A stretch of DNA of 64,000 nucleotides from Sipunculus nudus (Eukaryota; Annelida; Sipuncula; Golfingiida; Sipunculidae), in the NCBI GenBank assembly GCA_026874595.1, contig CM049319.1:63186917-63250916 (forward strand), written 5' to 3'. The position numbers and the translations under genes were made by a program. Shown one piece after another: positions 1 through 11,441 of this stretch. The notes under the pieces are model-generated. The model was not told the origin of the DNA, did not search any database, and saw nothing but the letters and a program-made list of their open reading frames with translations. Numbering within the stretch: the stretch's first letter is position 1; the number at the start of each line of letters is the position of its first letter.

Positions 1-339
1 TAATTGGAATGGATGTTGTCAATGCATACTCTACTTTTTGCTTCAGTTACTTACGCTCCCGAGGTAACGGGAATCGATATATAGGGAAAAGCGCTGTGTA
101 AAGAGCGTACATTTACTTAATTTTTTTAATTTACACCTCTCAGGCTCGCTTTTTGCGAGAATGAATATGGGCAGGTGGTTAATCCTTGACATTCATAGAA
201 AGATCTTCTGTGTGGAGAACGAACGCGAGCCTGTGATACAAGTTTTTTTCTTTTGTGCACAGAAGTTAGCAAATGCACTGAGAACGAAATATTGCCAGAT
301 CCCATAATATTTAATGGAGATAATATTAAACTCCATGTT

Positions 340-1425
340 TATTGATCTGACACTGGATCATAGTAATGAGGTTTTACTGCTGCCTCTTGATCTCTCAGCA
401 GCGTTCGACACGGTTGACCACACAATTTTGCTCGAAAGATTTTACTCCACCATTGGATTGAAGTGGATAGGAAGTTAATTAACATCACGGTGTCAGTGAG
501 TAGTGATAGAAGGTACCCGGTCCAAAGAAAGTCTTCTCACACCGGTGTACCGCTGGGATCAGTCATTTTTCCTCTGCTATTTTTGTGTTACCTCCTGCCG
601 TTAGCTCGGGTTATCGAAGTTCGCCCATTGAAGTGACATGGTTAGCTGACGACACCCGGATAATTGTAGGTCACTTTTAAGCTGATGATCGATATCAGCA
701 GCCTGTGGAATGCAATTTCCATCCTCGAAGAATATGTCCATAATTTTAGTGCTTGGATGGTCAGAAGCACACTTAAGCTAAATGATGACAGGACAGATCT
801 TATTTAGTGGCACCACAGCATCATGTGACCAGGGTACTAGAATTTGATCCCAAGGTTTCTGTAGGGAATGCCTTCATAAGGACATCAGACTAAGTGAGGA
901 ATCAAGGCGCTATGTTTGACAAGAACATAGACATGACTCTTCAGGTGGGCCATGTATGCAAGGCCATGTACTATATCATCAGACAGATAAGCAAAATAAG
1001 ACACCATCTTTTTGAAGACACCTTTGCCACAGTTGACTATGACATGGTGACTTCCAGACTAGATTGCTTGTTTGTTGGACTACCGTCTACCCCCGTTGTT
1101 CGCCTACAGCTTGCTCAAAACTCCGCTGCAAGACTGATTTCAGGGAGGAGGGAGCATTGACATATATCACCAGTGCTCCACAGTCTCCACTGGCTACCTG
1201 TTAATGAACGGATTATATATATAAGATCTTAATCTTGGTGTAAAGGGTCATCCACAATCTGTCTCCACCTAAGTAACTGTCTTTTTTTACTTCTGTAGTT
1301 ACACATTCCGATCAGAAATCTGCGCTCCTCTGGGCAAGTTCTGCAGCTTCATATCTCACGCATAAATAAAGTCACGGGAGAGAGGGCTTTTAGCAGAGGA
1401 ATCACACGTTCACGTCAGTTATATG
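340..1425 (+). mobile_element. Degenerate non-LTR retrotransposon (CR1/L2/Jockey-like LINE), reverse transcriptase 3' part
   Basis: Decayed reverse transcriptase readable across several frames. Near 386-421 the translation gives LDLSAAFDTVDH (RT motif A). Near 541-600 it gives GVPLGSV followed by PLLF (the usual GVPQGS-x-LGPLLF block). Near 639-653 it gives WLADDT, a changed form of the catalytic YADD box. Near 740-800 an AWM..STLKLNDD block fits the thumb region. An open stretch at 894-1160 ends with QNSAARLISGRRE, then HISPVLHSLHWLPV in the next frame, the typical C-terminus of CR1/L2-type elements. A final LRSSGQVL...GERAFSRG block lies near 1321-1400. Stops and frameshifts make it non-functional. 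The 5' ORF and endonuclease are not seen, so it is 5' truncated or too decayed to read. Clade is inferred from motif style. Confidence 0.85.
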
Positions 1426-1502
1426 TCAGTCACGGCGACAGTTTTATAATTTATTCAACGTATCATGGGAATATACAAGCAAACGAAGCGTTGGTTGTTA
1501 TC

Positions 1503-1537
1503 CAGTGGCGTGAATTTATCTTCCCGGGGGGGGGGGG
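1503..1537 (+). repeat. Shared repeat terminus CAGTGGCGT-x-AATTTATCTTCC plus poly-G
   Basis: The sequence from CCAGTGGCGT to ATCTTCC followed by a G run recurs almost unchanged at about 42799-42840. The repeat edge followed by a homopolymer looks like a DNA-transposon terminus. Family unknown. Confidence 0.5.
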
Positions 1538-1563
1538 GTGACTCATGCGCACACAAACATACA

Positions 1564-1566
<3 letters not shown>

Positions 1567-1603
<37 letters not shown>
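1567..1603. repeat. (TA)n microsatellite
   Basis: Pure alternating AT of about 37 bases. Confidence 0.95.
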
Positions 1604-1606
<3 letters not shown>

Positions 1607-1927
1607 TTATATACCTTTTTAGCGTCTGTATATATATTGCAATAAAGTTGAGCTTTTAGAAAATAAAGTATTATTTTCCAGCCTTAGTTATTTCTAAATC
1701 AGGTTAAGATATTATATTTCACAGTAAACTCATTAATGGAACCAAAGTCTATATACACTTGGTTATTAATATATTTCATTTGCAATATAAAAACATTATT
1801 CGCATTGACCATCCCCCACTGCCAAAAAGTGAGGAGGTTATATACCTCCCCCGCCCTCTATATTGACGCCCCCGTTATAAACGTATGAACACTGAATAAT
1901 TCGCTTGTTTATATTACAAATTGGCCA

Positions 1928-1933
<6 letters not shown>
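1604..1933. other. AT-rich stretch without recognised gene
   Basis: No ORF with recognisable homology and no repeat structure seen. Confidence 0.5.

Positions 1934-1989
<56 letters not shown>
1934..1989. repeat. (TA)n microsatellite
   Basis: About 55 bases of alternating TA. Confidence 0.95.
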
Positions 1990-1992
<3 letters not shown>

Positions 1993-2519
1993 TCTTATGC
2001 TTAATTGTTTATTGGAATCCTGTCAGAGGTGCAATTTGCTGATCGTTCAGTAGAAAATGCATGTATGGCAAAGCAAACATTTCCTCTATCTCTTTTTTAT
2101 AAACTACATTCTTAATCATTGTGAAACAAATTAAATTTGATATAGGTGTGCATGCTCCAACTTTGATATGCAAGCAATTGGGAATTGATAACCCCCTTAT
2201 GAACGTTATAATATACAAATGGAATGAAAAGCTATGTATCTATTTAAAAAAAGTATTAATTGTATTAATTAGTATTGCTTAAGTATTATTATATTAACAA
2301 TTTATCTTTAAAGCTAACTATTCACCTTCCTTATGTATAGGATTTATGCTCCCTTGTTTATTCTTAGTACATATTTATGAACTGTAGATGATTTCCGCTA
2401 AGAACGCATTTTATAACAACTCCGTGAGAGCTGCAAAAGCGTGTGTATGTATATACAAGTTGGAAACATGGTTTATGTGTCCATGTTGACCAACAGGAAA
2501 AGCGTGCGCCCATGTCACC

Positions 2520-3703
2520 CAGGGCTGTATCCAGGAGGTATGTTTTTTTTTAGGGGGGGGGGGGTATCTAACCCTTTAACGCTCCCCCCTATCCATTGAC
2601 AGGGCCACAGAGGGTCCAGAGCTCTCGATTTCTCGGGTTTCACCCTCACACAATTTTGAAAATTTTGAAAAAAAAACACACCATAAAATATGCATATCAG
2701 TGGAGTATTTTGACCATTTTTAACACTTTGATTCACATGCTGCACCACGCATAAACATTGCCAAACATAGAAACATTTAAAGAATCATACGTGCCAAATT
2801 GATAATTATATTTTTTGTCCCTAATTTAGTCTTTTACAAAGCTAAATAAAACACAAAGATCACATTAAAATGTTTTTCATTTTACTCAAAATAAAATGCG
2901 TGCATGTTTTGAAGCATGAAACAAATATACTGAGAGGCAAAGGATATATCTTTTTTAAAGCAGACCCCGTTACCAGGTTATCATATTAAATGTTAAGCAT
3001 ACACGTATATCCCCTACGTTCTCACTGAATAGAATCGTATTAAGCCTATATTTAATTCCCCTATATCACACTTACTTAACACACACAATTGAGAAATAAG
3101 GTCCCAGTTGTTTTCACAGTATATAGTCATGCTAGAGTCCTGTAGACTAGGAAGATATACAATGTATGTTCCATGAAAATCGATGGAACTCGTACCATTT
3201 CTCAAAGAAATTTCACTCTGATCCCTCTTGGGCCAAAGCCCCTCCCGGCTCCTTACCCTATGCTGTGTGTATCGTCGTACGTAAGGGCCAGAGCTTTCAA
3301 CCTTGTTTGATCCATTTTTATCTGAGATAGGTTTACAACATTCTCAGTATACTAATGCTTCTCTCGCACCCGCAACTGGTGACTGGAAGTGTTGCGGATA
3401 TTTTCAACACTGTTTTGACATTATGATAAAATTGTTCATAACAAAATTTAGATGACTCCTCAATAGACTGTGCTGTGTACACGCTTGGGCCACTGGCTGG
3501 AGCAGTACCTACCGTTTTACAAAATAAAAAAAAAAAATGGGACCAACATATGGGCATGAATGATATTTTGAGTAGAATCTTATTTGAAATGTTACAAAAA
3601 GGGACCAGAATTGGTTTGAATTCTTGGATTAAAAATTAATTAAAGGAAACTTCGAGGGGGGAGGAGCAGTTGCCCCCTTTGCCCCCCCCTGGATCCGGCC
3701 CTG
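2520..3703 (-). mobile_element. hAT-like DNA transposon remnant with terminal inverted repeats
   Basis: The left end reads CAGGGCTGTATCCAGGAGG from 2520. The right end, read on the minus strand from 3703, is CAGGGCCGGATCCAGGGGGG. The two match over about 19 bases with four differences. The enclosed 1.18 kb carries a minus-strand hAT transposase C-terminal fragment (3240-3557). An 8-bp target duplication is not clean (ATGTCACC against TAACCAAA), so exact ends are uncertain. The element must be internally deleted, as full hAT transposases need about 2 kb. It contains poly-G/C runs beside both ends. Confidence 0.6.
3240..3557 (-). pseudogene. hAT transposase, C-terminal dimerisation region (broken)
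   Basis: The minus-strand translation contains TLPVTSCGCERSISILR, which fits the hAT C-terminal dimerisation motif (consensus style TLPVTT-x2-ERSFS-x-LR). It is preceded by a VKTVLKIS segment in the usual place. A stop follows RML, then the reading continues as TYLR and, after a shift, KMDQTRLKALAL, matching the downstream part of the same domain. One stop and one frameshift break it. No zinc finger or catalytic region is seen. The host transposon is probably the element at 2520-3703. Confidence 0.75.
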
Positions 3704-4835
3704 TAACCAAAGGTGGTTGGTGCCATAAGTATGGAAATTGAAAGCTCACTAATTTGAAACGCCATTAGCATAACCCTAATTCGTGTGACCAGCCGCAAGA
3801 TGGCGTTGTTAAATTGTTTGGATTATAATTCTGGCACGCCTCCCACTTGTAATAGCATATGGATATAAACAGCCTATATGAACCGCGGGATCGGCGAATT
3901 CTGGCCTTTTTTTATAAAAGGTTCCAGGATTGATCATTACTTAATATACTTCAGATATCGGAATAGACCCCTTTAATGTTTACCCCTCCGGCATATGAAG
4001 GTCTACCAAGATGTCAGAGTGGCACCACAGGTTATATGGAAAATCTAGCTAAATGTTTCGATGAGTAAGTAAATTACTTTGTTATTTTTGGCAAAGCCTC
4101 GCTGCTTACAAATTTCCATGAGACATAGAATGAATAAGAATAAATTTTTGATATGTTTGTTTTCCTTCTAATATCATCAACCATGTGTACAAAAAAGGGT
4201 ATGGAATGACTTATCATATTTAAAATTCCTTGGATGGTTGCTTTATTTCTAACCGAATACAAACATGTGTTTGTTACTTTGTTTCGTTGGCGAAGTCATT
4301 ATTGTATTTATTTTCTTGGTAAATTATGCCTGATTTAAGTGTTTCCTAATTTGCTGAATGAACTCAGCAGTGGCCGGCAACCACTATGGCTTGACATGAC
4401 GGTTAAGCTGCGTCTGACAAAATAGCGAGGTGGTAAATGCAGCGCCACCTGTTGTCTCATATCTGCATGGAGATTCCTCTCCTGAAATCCTAAAGGATGA
4501 AAGGGAGAAGGAATATGGAAGAATATAACGCGAATGAATAGTTTGGAGAATACCTTGTTGAGCATAATTGACAGCTCTTTGGAGAAGAAACTTAAAAGTG
4601 ATACCAGAAAGCGTCATTCCAACGTTCATGTGCCGTTTCTTTATTGAAGTTATACATCAACCATTTCCGCCACACCCACTGAAGTTGAATCAAGTCTCAT
4701 AAAGTAATATTCCTTTGTTTGTTCTTCCCAAACCACTCCCTGTTCCTGAGTAGGTAACTATTGATTAAAAATATGATTCACTGCGAAGATAGCAATCACA
4801 AAAAGGAACAGGTGTGGTTGACTGAATACACGTAA
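3704..4835. other. No gene recognised
   Basis: Short ORFs only, without recognisable motifs. No tandem or inverted repeat noticed. Confidence 0.4.
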
Positions 4836-4963
4836 ATATATGTATATATATATGTATATATTATATATATATATGTATATATATATTATATATGTGTGTA
4901 TATATAATATATATATATGTGTGTATGTATATATTTATATATATGTGTATATGTATATATATG

Positions 4964-5047
<84 letters not shown>

Positions 5048-5080
5048 CAGACAGACAGACGGACAGAAAGACAGAGAGAA
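4836..5080. repeat. Compound microsatellite (TA/TG)n-(GA)n-(GACA)n
   Basis: Interrupted TATA/TGTA runs to about 5010, then GA dinucleotides to about 5040, then GACA-type units. It yields open frames on both strands that are translations of the repeat, not genes. Confidence 0.95.
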
Positions 5081-5182
5081 ATAGAACATGAATACACGGA
5101 AAAGTCAGATCACCGCCAAAAGCTATTCTTACATCTTTAAACCTCTCTCTCTCTCTTTCCCTCTCAGTATTAGGCCATGCAG

Positions 5183-5208
5183 TGTGTGTGTGTGTGGGGG
5201 GGGGGGGA
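5183..5208. repeat. (GT)n followed by poly-G
   Basis: GT dinucleotides, then about 12 G. One of many G homopolymers in this window. Confidence 0.85.
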
Positions 5209-5281
5209 TGCTATTTTTTTATATCTGTTGGCCATAATCACAGTTAGAATGTGACAAAACTACGTTAACAGTTTTTTAATA

Positions 5282-5393
5282 CAGCCTATGGGACTGGCCA
5301 AAAGTGGTCTTAATTCACAGGCGACCTTACCAGACAAATCAATACCTAGGTGGTCTTATTGGACAGTTGGTCTTATTAGACAATACTGGACTG
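5282..5393 (-). mobile_element. pogo-like MITE, degenerate copy
   Basis: Read on the minus strand it starts CAGTCCAGTATTGTCTAATA, continues with two AGACCACC-type blocks and ends near CCTATGGGACTGGCC-type sequence. It matches the element at 15041-15185, which lies in the opposite orientation. The 5' TA target base pair is present at 5280-5281; the other side reads CA. Confidence 0.5.
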
Positions 5394-5423
5394 CATATGG
5401 TCAGCATAATCTCTGATATCGCT

Positions 5424-5500
5424 GGTCATTTTTTTAATCTGTTGACCAGTCAAAGAATATTGTGTCCAAATGATTGATTTGGACGAAACAGAAATGGTGA
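5424..5500 (+). repeat. Dispersed repeat, copy 1 (mate at 29418-29500)
   Basis: TGGTCATTTTTTTAATCTGT, then a CCA-x-TCAAAGA block, then TTGTGTCCAAATG and TTTGGAC, recurs in the same order and spacing at 29418-29500. Family and ends unknown. Confidence 0.5.
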
Positions 5501-7227
5501 TTTTTGGCTTAATTCTATTGGGGCCATAACAGTGAGAAAAGCAGACAGGCAAGCTTCAGTTACTGGTCTTCGTAACCTCGTTGCCACGACAAGCTGGCAT
5601 GATTTCTGTAAATAACGAAACGAGAGAATAGCAATTTTAACTGATTACTCAAAGTCATAGTATCGATTAGCACGCGAATGGAAAGTAAAAATACCACCGT
5701 TTCATACGTTACACCGTCGTTCTTTCATGTATACGATAACGACAGAAAGAACAGCATAGGAAGATCAGTGTCTCCAGCCAATGTCGTGAGAAAGATTTAA
5801 TTAAAAGCAGCACGACTTCGGTTTCAAAAGACACGTATGACACAATGTCACAGCTCACAGCAAACATGTTTGATCATTGTTAAAGTAAACACGGATGGAG
5901 TTTATTATAAAAGGTTAAAATATTTGTTCATGGTTAAAATGAAAATAGATAGAGTATACTATAAGCTGAAATAATATCGATTGGTACAGACAGAGCCGAA
6001 AATCGGTGAGGTACAGCGTAAATAATAGAGGTCACTCAGAAGCGCGCATTCCTCCGCCAAAATCCGTAAAAAATTAGTAGGGTTATCCACATGCCCTACC
6101 CGTTTACAATGTTTTGTGAAAACCATTTCAATAGTTTTGAATAGTCCTGCAAAACAACCAAACAAACTTGCTAATAAATAAACAAGGCTCAAAACATAAA
6201 CTCCTTGAAAGAAGGAATATAGTGATTGCTTCCAAGTGTGGAAATTGTTCGGCGAGCACGATCGTGTGTTTCCGTGTACCTGTAGATCTGTCGAATATTC
6301 GCAGGTTTTTAAAGATTATTCTGAATCATACGTTTACATAGGGGTTGTCTCCCTTAAATCATTACATATTTGGTTTTCAGATACATTGAAGACCGTGTAT
6401 GTCTTGATCACGATAATCAAATATTGTATACGGTCATCTCTTGTACCTGTTAAGGGGTTTTGAGAATAAGCTATCTCTATGTCTATGTCTATGTCTCTTA
6501 AAGGGGCCTAGTCTGATATCTGACGTCTTATAACTAAAGATAATCCCTTGATCCTTTTATTATAAATAGCCCAGAAATGTCAATCATACTGCACAGAGAC
6601 TTGATTTTTATAAAGGACGTTTTGCAACTAGTGATTTTTCAGTTTCAACATATAAGCAACAAACCAGTTTAGGATACATTTTTTTCTCTAGCATACTGAT
6701 TTTGTATAAAATATAGGCAAAAGCTATTTTTCCGGTTCAGGTAATAAAGCCTATTACATACAAATTGATATGTAGCCGGTACAATAAAGACACCAAACTA
6801 AAACTTTGCTTTTGTCATACATTAGAGAGCTTACATGGGGCTACTCAGTGTATTAGATGAGCTGTGATAGCAAGTGTGAGCCTGTGCCATAGTGGTCACA
6901 TCATAAAAGGAAGTACTGACTTAATTAAGTCATTTGGGTCACATTGGTCACATTTCCAAAGAGATCTCTGCAATGAGGCAATCCTCGATAAACAGCCACA
7001 CGTGTGTTTGTGTATGTTTGTGTCACGACTACACAGTTTACAAAAACTTTTAGGAGTTTGTTTGTGGCACAACTTTAAAGTTTTCACACGACTACATGGA
7101 GTTGTGAGAGTAAACAGATCTCCCCTATTGTCCTATGATCTGCCCTTATATATGGGTTGCACAATTCCATATGCAATCAGAAGAAGTACTCATGTATATG
7201 GACCTGTGCCATGTATTACAGCAAACA
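5501..7227. other. No gene recognised
   Basis: Short ORFs without recognisable domains. A short (GTCTAT)n run lies near 6475-6495, followed by CTTAAAGGGGCCTAG, a TTAAAGGGGC-type motif that recurs at other repeat edges in the window. Confidence 0.4.
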
Positions 7228-7467
7228 TGATAAGGGAAGGAGACGTATTTCATTCTTGGAAGGAATTTGAAGAAAAACTCGTTTCTTTTGTAGATACCCA
7301 CTACATTGACCTTTCGTGTCGGGATTCCATTACAATCACCACTGCACAAAAGTTAGCTCCAAGCCGTGTATTCAATTAGGGAATTAAATTTATAGAAATC
7401 ATCTACAAATGTAAACATGTAAAGAGTCGGTCCCAATGGTTTTTATGATATGCATAGCCTACTGGGT
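7228..7467 (+). pseudogene. ZSWIM/FAR1-like N-terminal domain fragment (decayed)
   Basis: A 171-codon open frame (6864-7379) ends with a recognisable stretch: VFHSWKEFEEKLVSFVD, then RDSITITTAQKLAPSR. This is the F-x-S-W-x-E-F-x(7)-F...RDS-x-TI-x-A pattern at the N-terminus of ZSWIM- and FAR1-like proteins and related transposase-derived proteins. After the TAG at 7377 the same frame continues as GIKFIEIIYKCKH, which fits the following I-x-Y-x-CKH block. The domain is therefore interrupted by one in-frame stop. No SWIM finger or MULE catalytic domain follows. The part upstream of 7228 is not recognisable. Likely a domesticated-transposase pseudogene or an isolated old exon; assignment from motif spacing only. 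Confidence 0.4.
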
Positions 7468-7817
7468 AGAGGCTGTACGTGTATATGTTTGTCTCATTCT
7501 CAAGTGCAATAAAAATGATTATACACTTAATTGATCTGTTTTTTTATGCATAGTCTACAACATAGCCTGAGGTGTTATCTTGCCTGACGCATGACACAAA
7601 CTGTGATACAAACAAACCCAAACAACCCACTGAATTAAGTCATAACCTCCTGTTACAATGTGACCTCTATGAAACAAACTCGCCTTTGGTATTTTACAAC
7701 TCCTCTCATTAAATGAGCGGCCCCATGTACCAGGTAAGCTTTTAAATGTATAACGAAAACTAAGCTTTGTGTGTGTCTTTATATTGTATCAGCTACATAG
7801 ACATTTTTATGTAAAAG

Positions 7818-7845
7818 GCTATTTTGCCTGTAACGGCAAAATAGC
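7818..7845. repeat. Perfect 11-bp hairpin
   Basis: GCTATTTTGCC, a 6-base loop (TGTAAC), then GGCAAAATAGC. A perfect inverted repeat not inside any recognised element. Confidence 0.8.
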
Positions 7846-9569
7846 AACTTTGTTAAATCTATCCAAACATTGTTGATGGATTTCAGTTACATATTATGAA
7901 GACATTGATTCTGGGGTTCACCAGAGCTGGTTTGAAGTGATCTAGACTTTATAACGCCGTACAACTGGTGATGGCACCTCATAGAGGAAGTTGGTTTTAT
8001 AACGACTGGTCAGTATTGAGAAGAGAAATGGTTGGTTATATTAAAGAGATAATACAGGTGAAGCGCAGTCGAGGCTGCCAGAGGAAAAAAAAATGCGTAT
8101 GAATAACAAAAAAGCACTCAGAAAACGTGTGCCTCCGCCCATGTTCTCAGTCACCGAAATATTACCAGGTTCTTGATCAAACGCTGGTGTGTGATTAAGA
8201 AGCGCAGGAATTACATAAACCATGCCGAGAAAAACGTGTTACGGATCACAAATGGTTGAATCACAGGTCAACTCTTACTGCCAGAACGAAGGCGGCTACA
8301 ATTAGGCCACATCCGTTCACATTGCACGCCGATGTAGTGTGTGTGTGTGTGGGAAGGGGGGGGGGGGGCACTTTCACCCCGTTCGAGAATTTACACTTAC
8401 TAAAAGTTTAAACCAACACTAGTGAATGATGATTGCCTCGTCCTAGGCCGGGACAAATAAATATTCTTATCTCGCAAAGTCAATACTCCTTTATACAAAA
8501 ACATAAATATAACAGCAATGTAGATTGCTTGCCCACTTAATCAGATTTCCCTTGGGTTTTACCCAAACCCTCAACAAAAGTTTATAAAATCCGTTTATAA
8601 AAGTTTGAGTATTATTGCTAATAGACGTCCACCCATCCATCCAACTGTCCAACGAACAAACTAAAATCGGCGGCTAAACATTAGCTCCTTTTTACTTCCG
8701 CAGTAATCAGTATGTTTTACATGAGCGATTAAAATGAAGTAATGTGTGATGAATATTCACCAGACTACAGTAGATTTTATGACAGTGATTAAATTAACCA
8801 TGCATGTCCAACATAACAAACAGCAGATATAGTTGTGCCGATTTGTCACTTAGTTATCGTACATGAAATGCATAACCTTAAACTCGCTAGTCAGCTTATA
8901 TTTATAAGTTAGGTAGCAATGATATAATCAACTCGTAATCTGTCATACCGTGAGCTGACAGTTTGCTCATAATCTAAGAAAAGCATCATAACTGATACTA
9001 TTAAGACTGAGCAAACCCATGTATATAGGGTGTCTAAAACTGGTTTCCCATAAGTGGATGATCAATATTAGTGTAGTATGTGTGTTTAGTGCGTATGCAT
9101 ATATCACATTTCATAACTTAAGCATATTCCGCTCTCTATGTTCAATAGGTGCTTGATCATGAACAGTTATTTTCCATCTTATAATATTTGTACTTTTTTA
9201 TTTTAATTATTGTAACGCTTTTAATATTTAAAAAAATCTGTTGTGTGTGTAACGTATATAAAATAAAGGGAAAACACAAATCGACCAAATGCCAGTAAGT
9301 TCAGTTACCGAAAATAAAATAAAATGTTAAAATACCTAATAAAAATGACACGTCCATAAAACTGAAAATCGTATGCATAAACGTTATAGAAATTGACATG
9401 ATATTGGAGTGGACTGATATGCGCACCGAGCAGAATTCGCTTCCTGCGGCGTGTGGATATACGGACATTTTTCTATCCGGATGAATGGGCGGATCGGGAT
9501 GACTGTTTTACCTTTGCGGAGCTGTGTACAACTATAATTTCCACAGTGTTATACATATATTGACGTTTA
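7846..9569. other. No gene recognised; one GT/poly-G tract
   Basis: Contains a (GT)n run at about 8337-8351 and a G run at about 8356-8368. Otherwise short ORFs only. Confidence 0.4.
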
Positions 9570-9885
9570 CATATTTAATTCTGCTTAGCATTCAAATAAG
9601 AGTGTGCCTGCATACATAAACTATACATTACTAATTCCGCTTGTCATTCAAAGGAGGGTACATCTGCATATATGAAGTACACATTATCATTTCTGCTGGT
9701 CCCTCAAACCCGTTTATGTCTGCGTGTATTTATGAGTTACATTATCAATTCAAATGAGTGTATCCCTGCAAATATAAGCCACATTATCAAATCTGCTTGT
9801 CAATCAAACAAGTGTATATCTGCATATTTAAACTGCATTGTCACATCTGCTTGTCAATCAATTGAATGTATTCTAGCATATGCAT
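9570..9885 (+). repeat. Degenerate tandem repeat, about 55-bp unit, six copies
   Basis: Units restart at about 9573, 9626, 9683, 9740, 9783 and 9837. Each has the pattern ATTATCAAATCTGCTTGTCA, then a CAAA..AGTGTATATCTGCATAT block and an AAACTGCATT-type end. The 9740 unit lacks about 12 bases. It abuts a (TA)n tract on its right side. The 103-residue open frame across it is only the repeat in translation. Confidence 0.7.
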
Positions 9886-9886
<1 letters not shown>

Positions 9887-9940
<54 letters not shown>

Positions 9941-9950
9941 TATATATATA

Positions 9951-9980
<30 letters not shown>
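9887..9980. repeat. (TA)n microsatellite
   Basis: About 94 bases of TA with two TTAA interruptions. Confidence 0.95.
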
Positions 9981-9986
<6 letters not shown>

Positions 9987-10083
9987 ATATTATTAATTTT
10001 ATTTATGGTATTATGGTTAGCATATTTTCCTACCTTTTTCAGCGATGGCCAATTCATGGCTTGTTATTATCGTACCCCGCCAG

Positions 10084-10850
10084 CAGGGGTGGATTTAGAG
10101 GGACGCAAGAGGGCGAGCCCTTGTTTTTTCGAGCGTTCAGTATCTCTGGAACAGAAAATATTCGCTTAATACCGAAAAACAACGCCGAGTTTTTACGTTA
10201 ATATACATGTATATCTGTATTCGACAGATATGTAAAACAGGGATCGTTATACTTTGATATTTTCATCTTTTAGACGGAAAGGCATTAATACAGGTTTGCC
10301 TTTCCGCACAAAAAAAGCCTTTCCGCTAAAGATGCATCCTACCATCATACTCAACTTTCAGTCATAATTCGCTCAGAGAAAACCTGATTTTGCCAATCTT
10401 CATGCACACTTACTTGTAAAAAAAACCCGAATGTTTTCAATATTTACACTGTTATATCAGAAACACGATTGTACAGGGGAAAAACAGGAAAATATAGATG
10501 AGGGCCTAAATGCCGAAAAGTATAAGAATTATAGACGATTTTTATAGGAAATTATCGAAAATATAGGAAGTCGGTGGAACACCACAGTAAGATATTTCGT
10601 TTTTGTGTCATGTGAGTTGCTACTTATAAGTTGTAGTGTGGAAAACATCAGGGTGTTAACCTTTCCGACGGATTTGTACCCAAAAAAAATTCCTTTCCGT
10701 GCACGTGTTTGCCTATCTGAGACTGGCGCAAGGGCATTATTACGACCCCTGTATAAAGTTTATTGGCATTCATCGTTCAAATGTTAACCTTTGACAGGTG
10801 CCCCCCCCCCCTCCCCCACCACCATCAATAATATTCTGTATTTGCCCCTG
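10084..10850. mobile_element. Candidate TIR element (weak)
   Basis: Left edge CAGGGGTGGATTTAGAGGG. Right edge, read on the minus strand, CAGGGGCAAATACAGAATA. The match is about 13 of 19 and there is no matching target duplication. Inside, motifs such as GCCTTTCCG recur near 10290-10325 and TTCCTTTCCG near 10690. No transposase reading. Confidence 0.3.
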
Positions 10851-11006
10851 CAAGAAGGTATACAGACTTAATCATTATTGATTTGTCTTTTAGCATCTTT
10901 GCGCAAAATGTTATGAACTGAGTTTGATGAACTAATTTGAACAGTCTGAAATGTGGATGTGAAAACCTCTTAAACGTTTCCAATCAACTACCTTTTGAAA
11001 AAAAAT

Positions 11007-11441
11007 GTGATTTATGGCTTCCTCTGTGTATATATTGATGATCTAGGATAATTTTGTATGTGGAAATTTCTTATAGAGGCCTTTGTGAAGGATGTGTGAA
11101 CTTGTTTATCATCAACACGCTTGAAACAGAGCAAGGTTGACAAAAGGAAAAACACGTAATCTAAGGTGGTAGGTTGAATATATGCGGAGGTAGAAAAATC
11201 ACTTGTTGCAAAAGGCCATTTGCAAAGCTCTGGCTTATCTGACTTGCTGCCAGATGCCCGTGTTGAACTTGTTTTCAATATTTTGGCGGGCCTAAACATA
11301 TTATAAACACGTTGATATAAACAAAACAAGCAGCTTGTGTGCGGTGAAATCACTTTTTGGGCCTATTTTTATGAAAGCTCCAATTAAAGGGTTAACTTTA
11401 GTTTATAAAGGTCAGATATAAAGGTGAATTTGCCCCTTTAA
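11007..11441 (+). repeat. About 400-bp dispersed repeat, copy 1
   Basis: Matches 21204-21588 in the same orientation nearly end to end. Shared blocks include TGTGATTT-x-TGGCTTCCTCTG, a GCAAA-x-G-x-CATTTGCAAAGC block, CTTATCTG-x-CTTGCTGCCAG and TATTATAAACACGTTGATAT. Both copies finish at a GCCCCTTTAA edge. No coding potential seen. Confidence 0.8.

Noticed and set aside
4840-5140. Overlapping open frames on both strands with Tyr/Ile and Arg/Glu repeats
   Set aside because: They are translations of (TA)n, (TG)n and (GA)n microsatellites.
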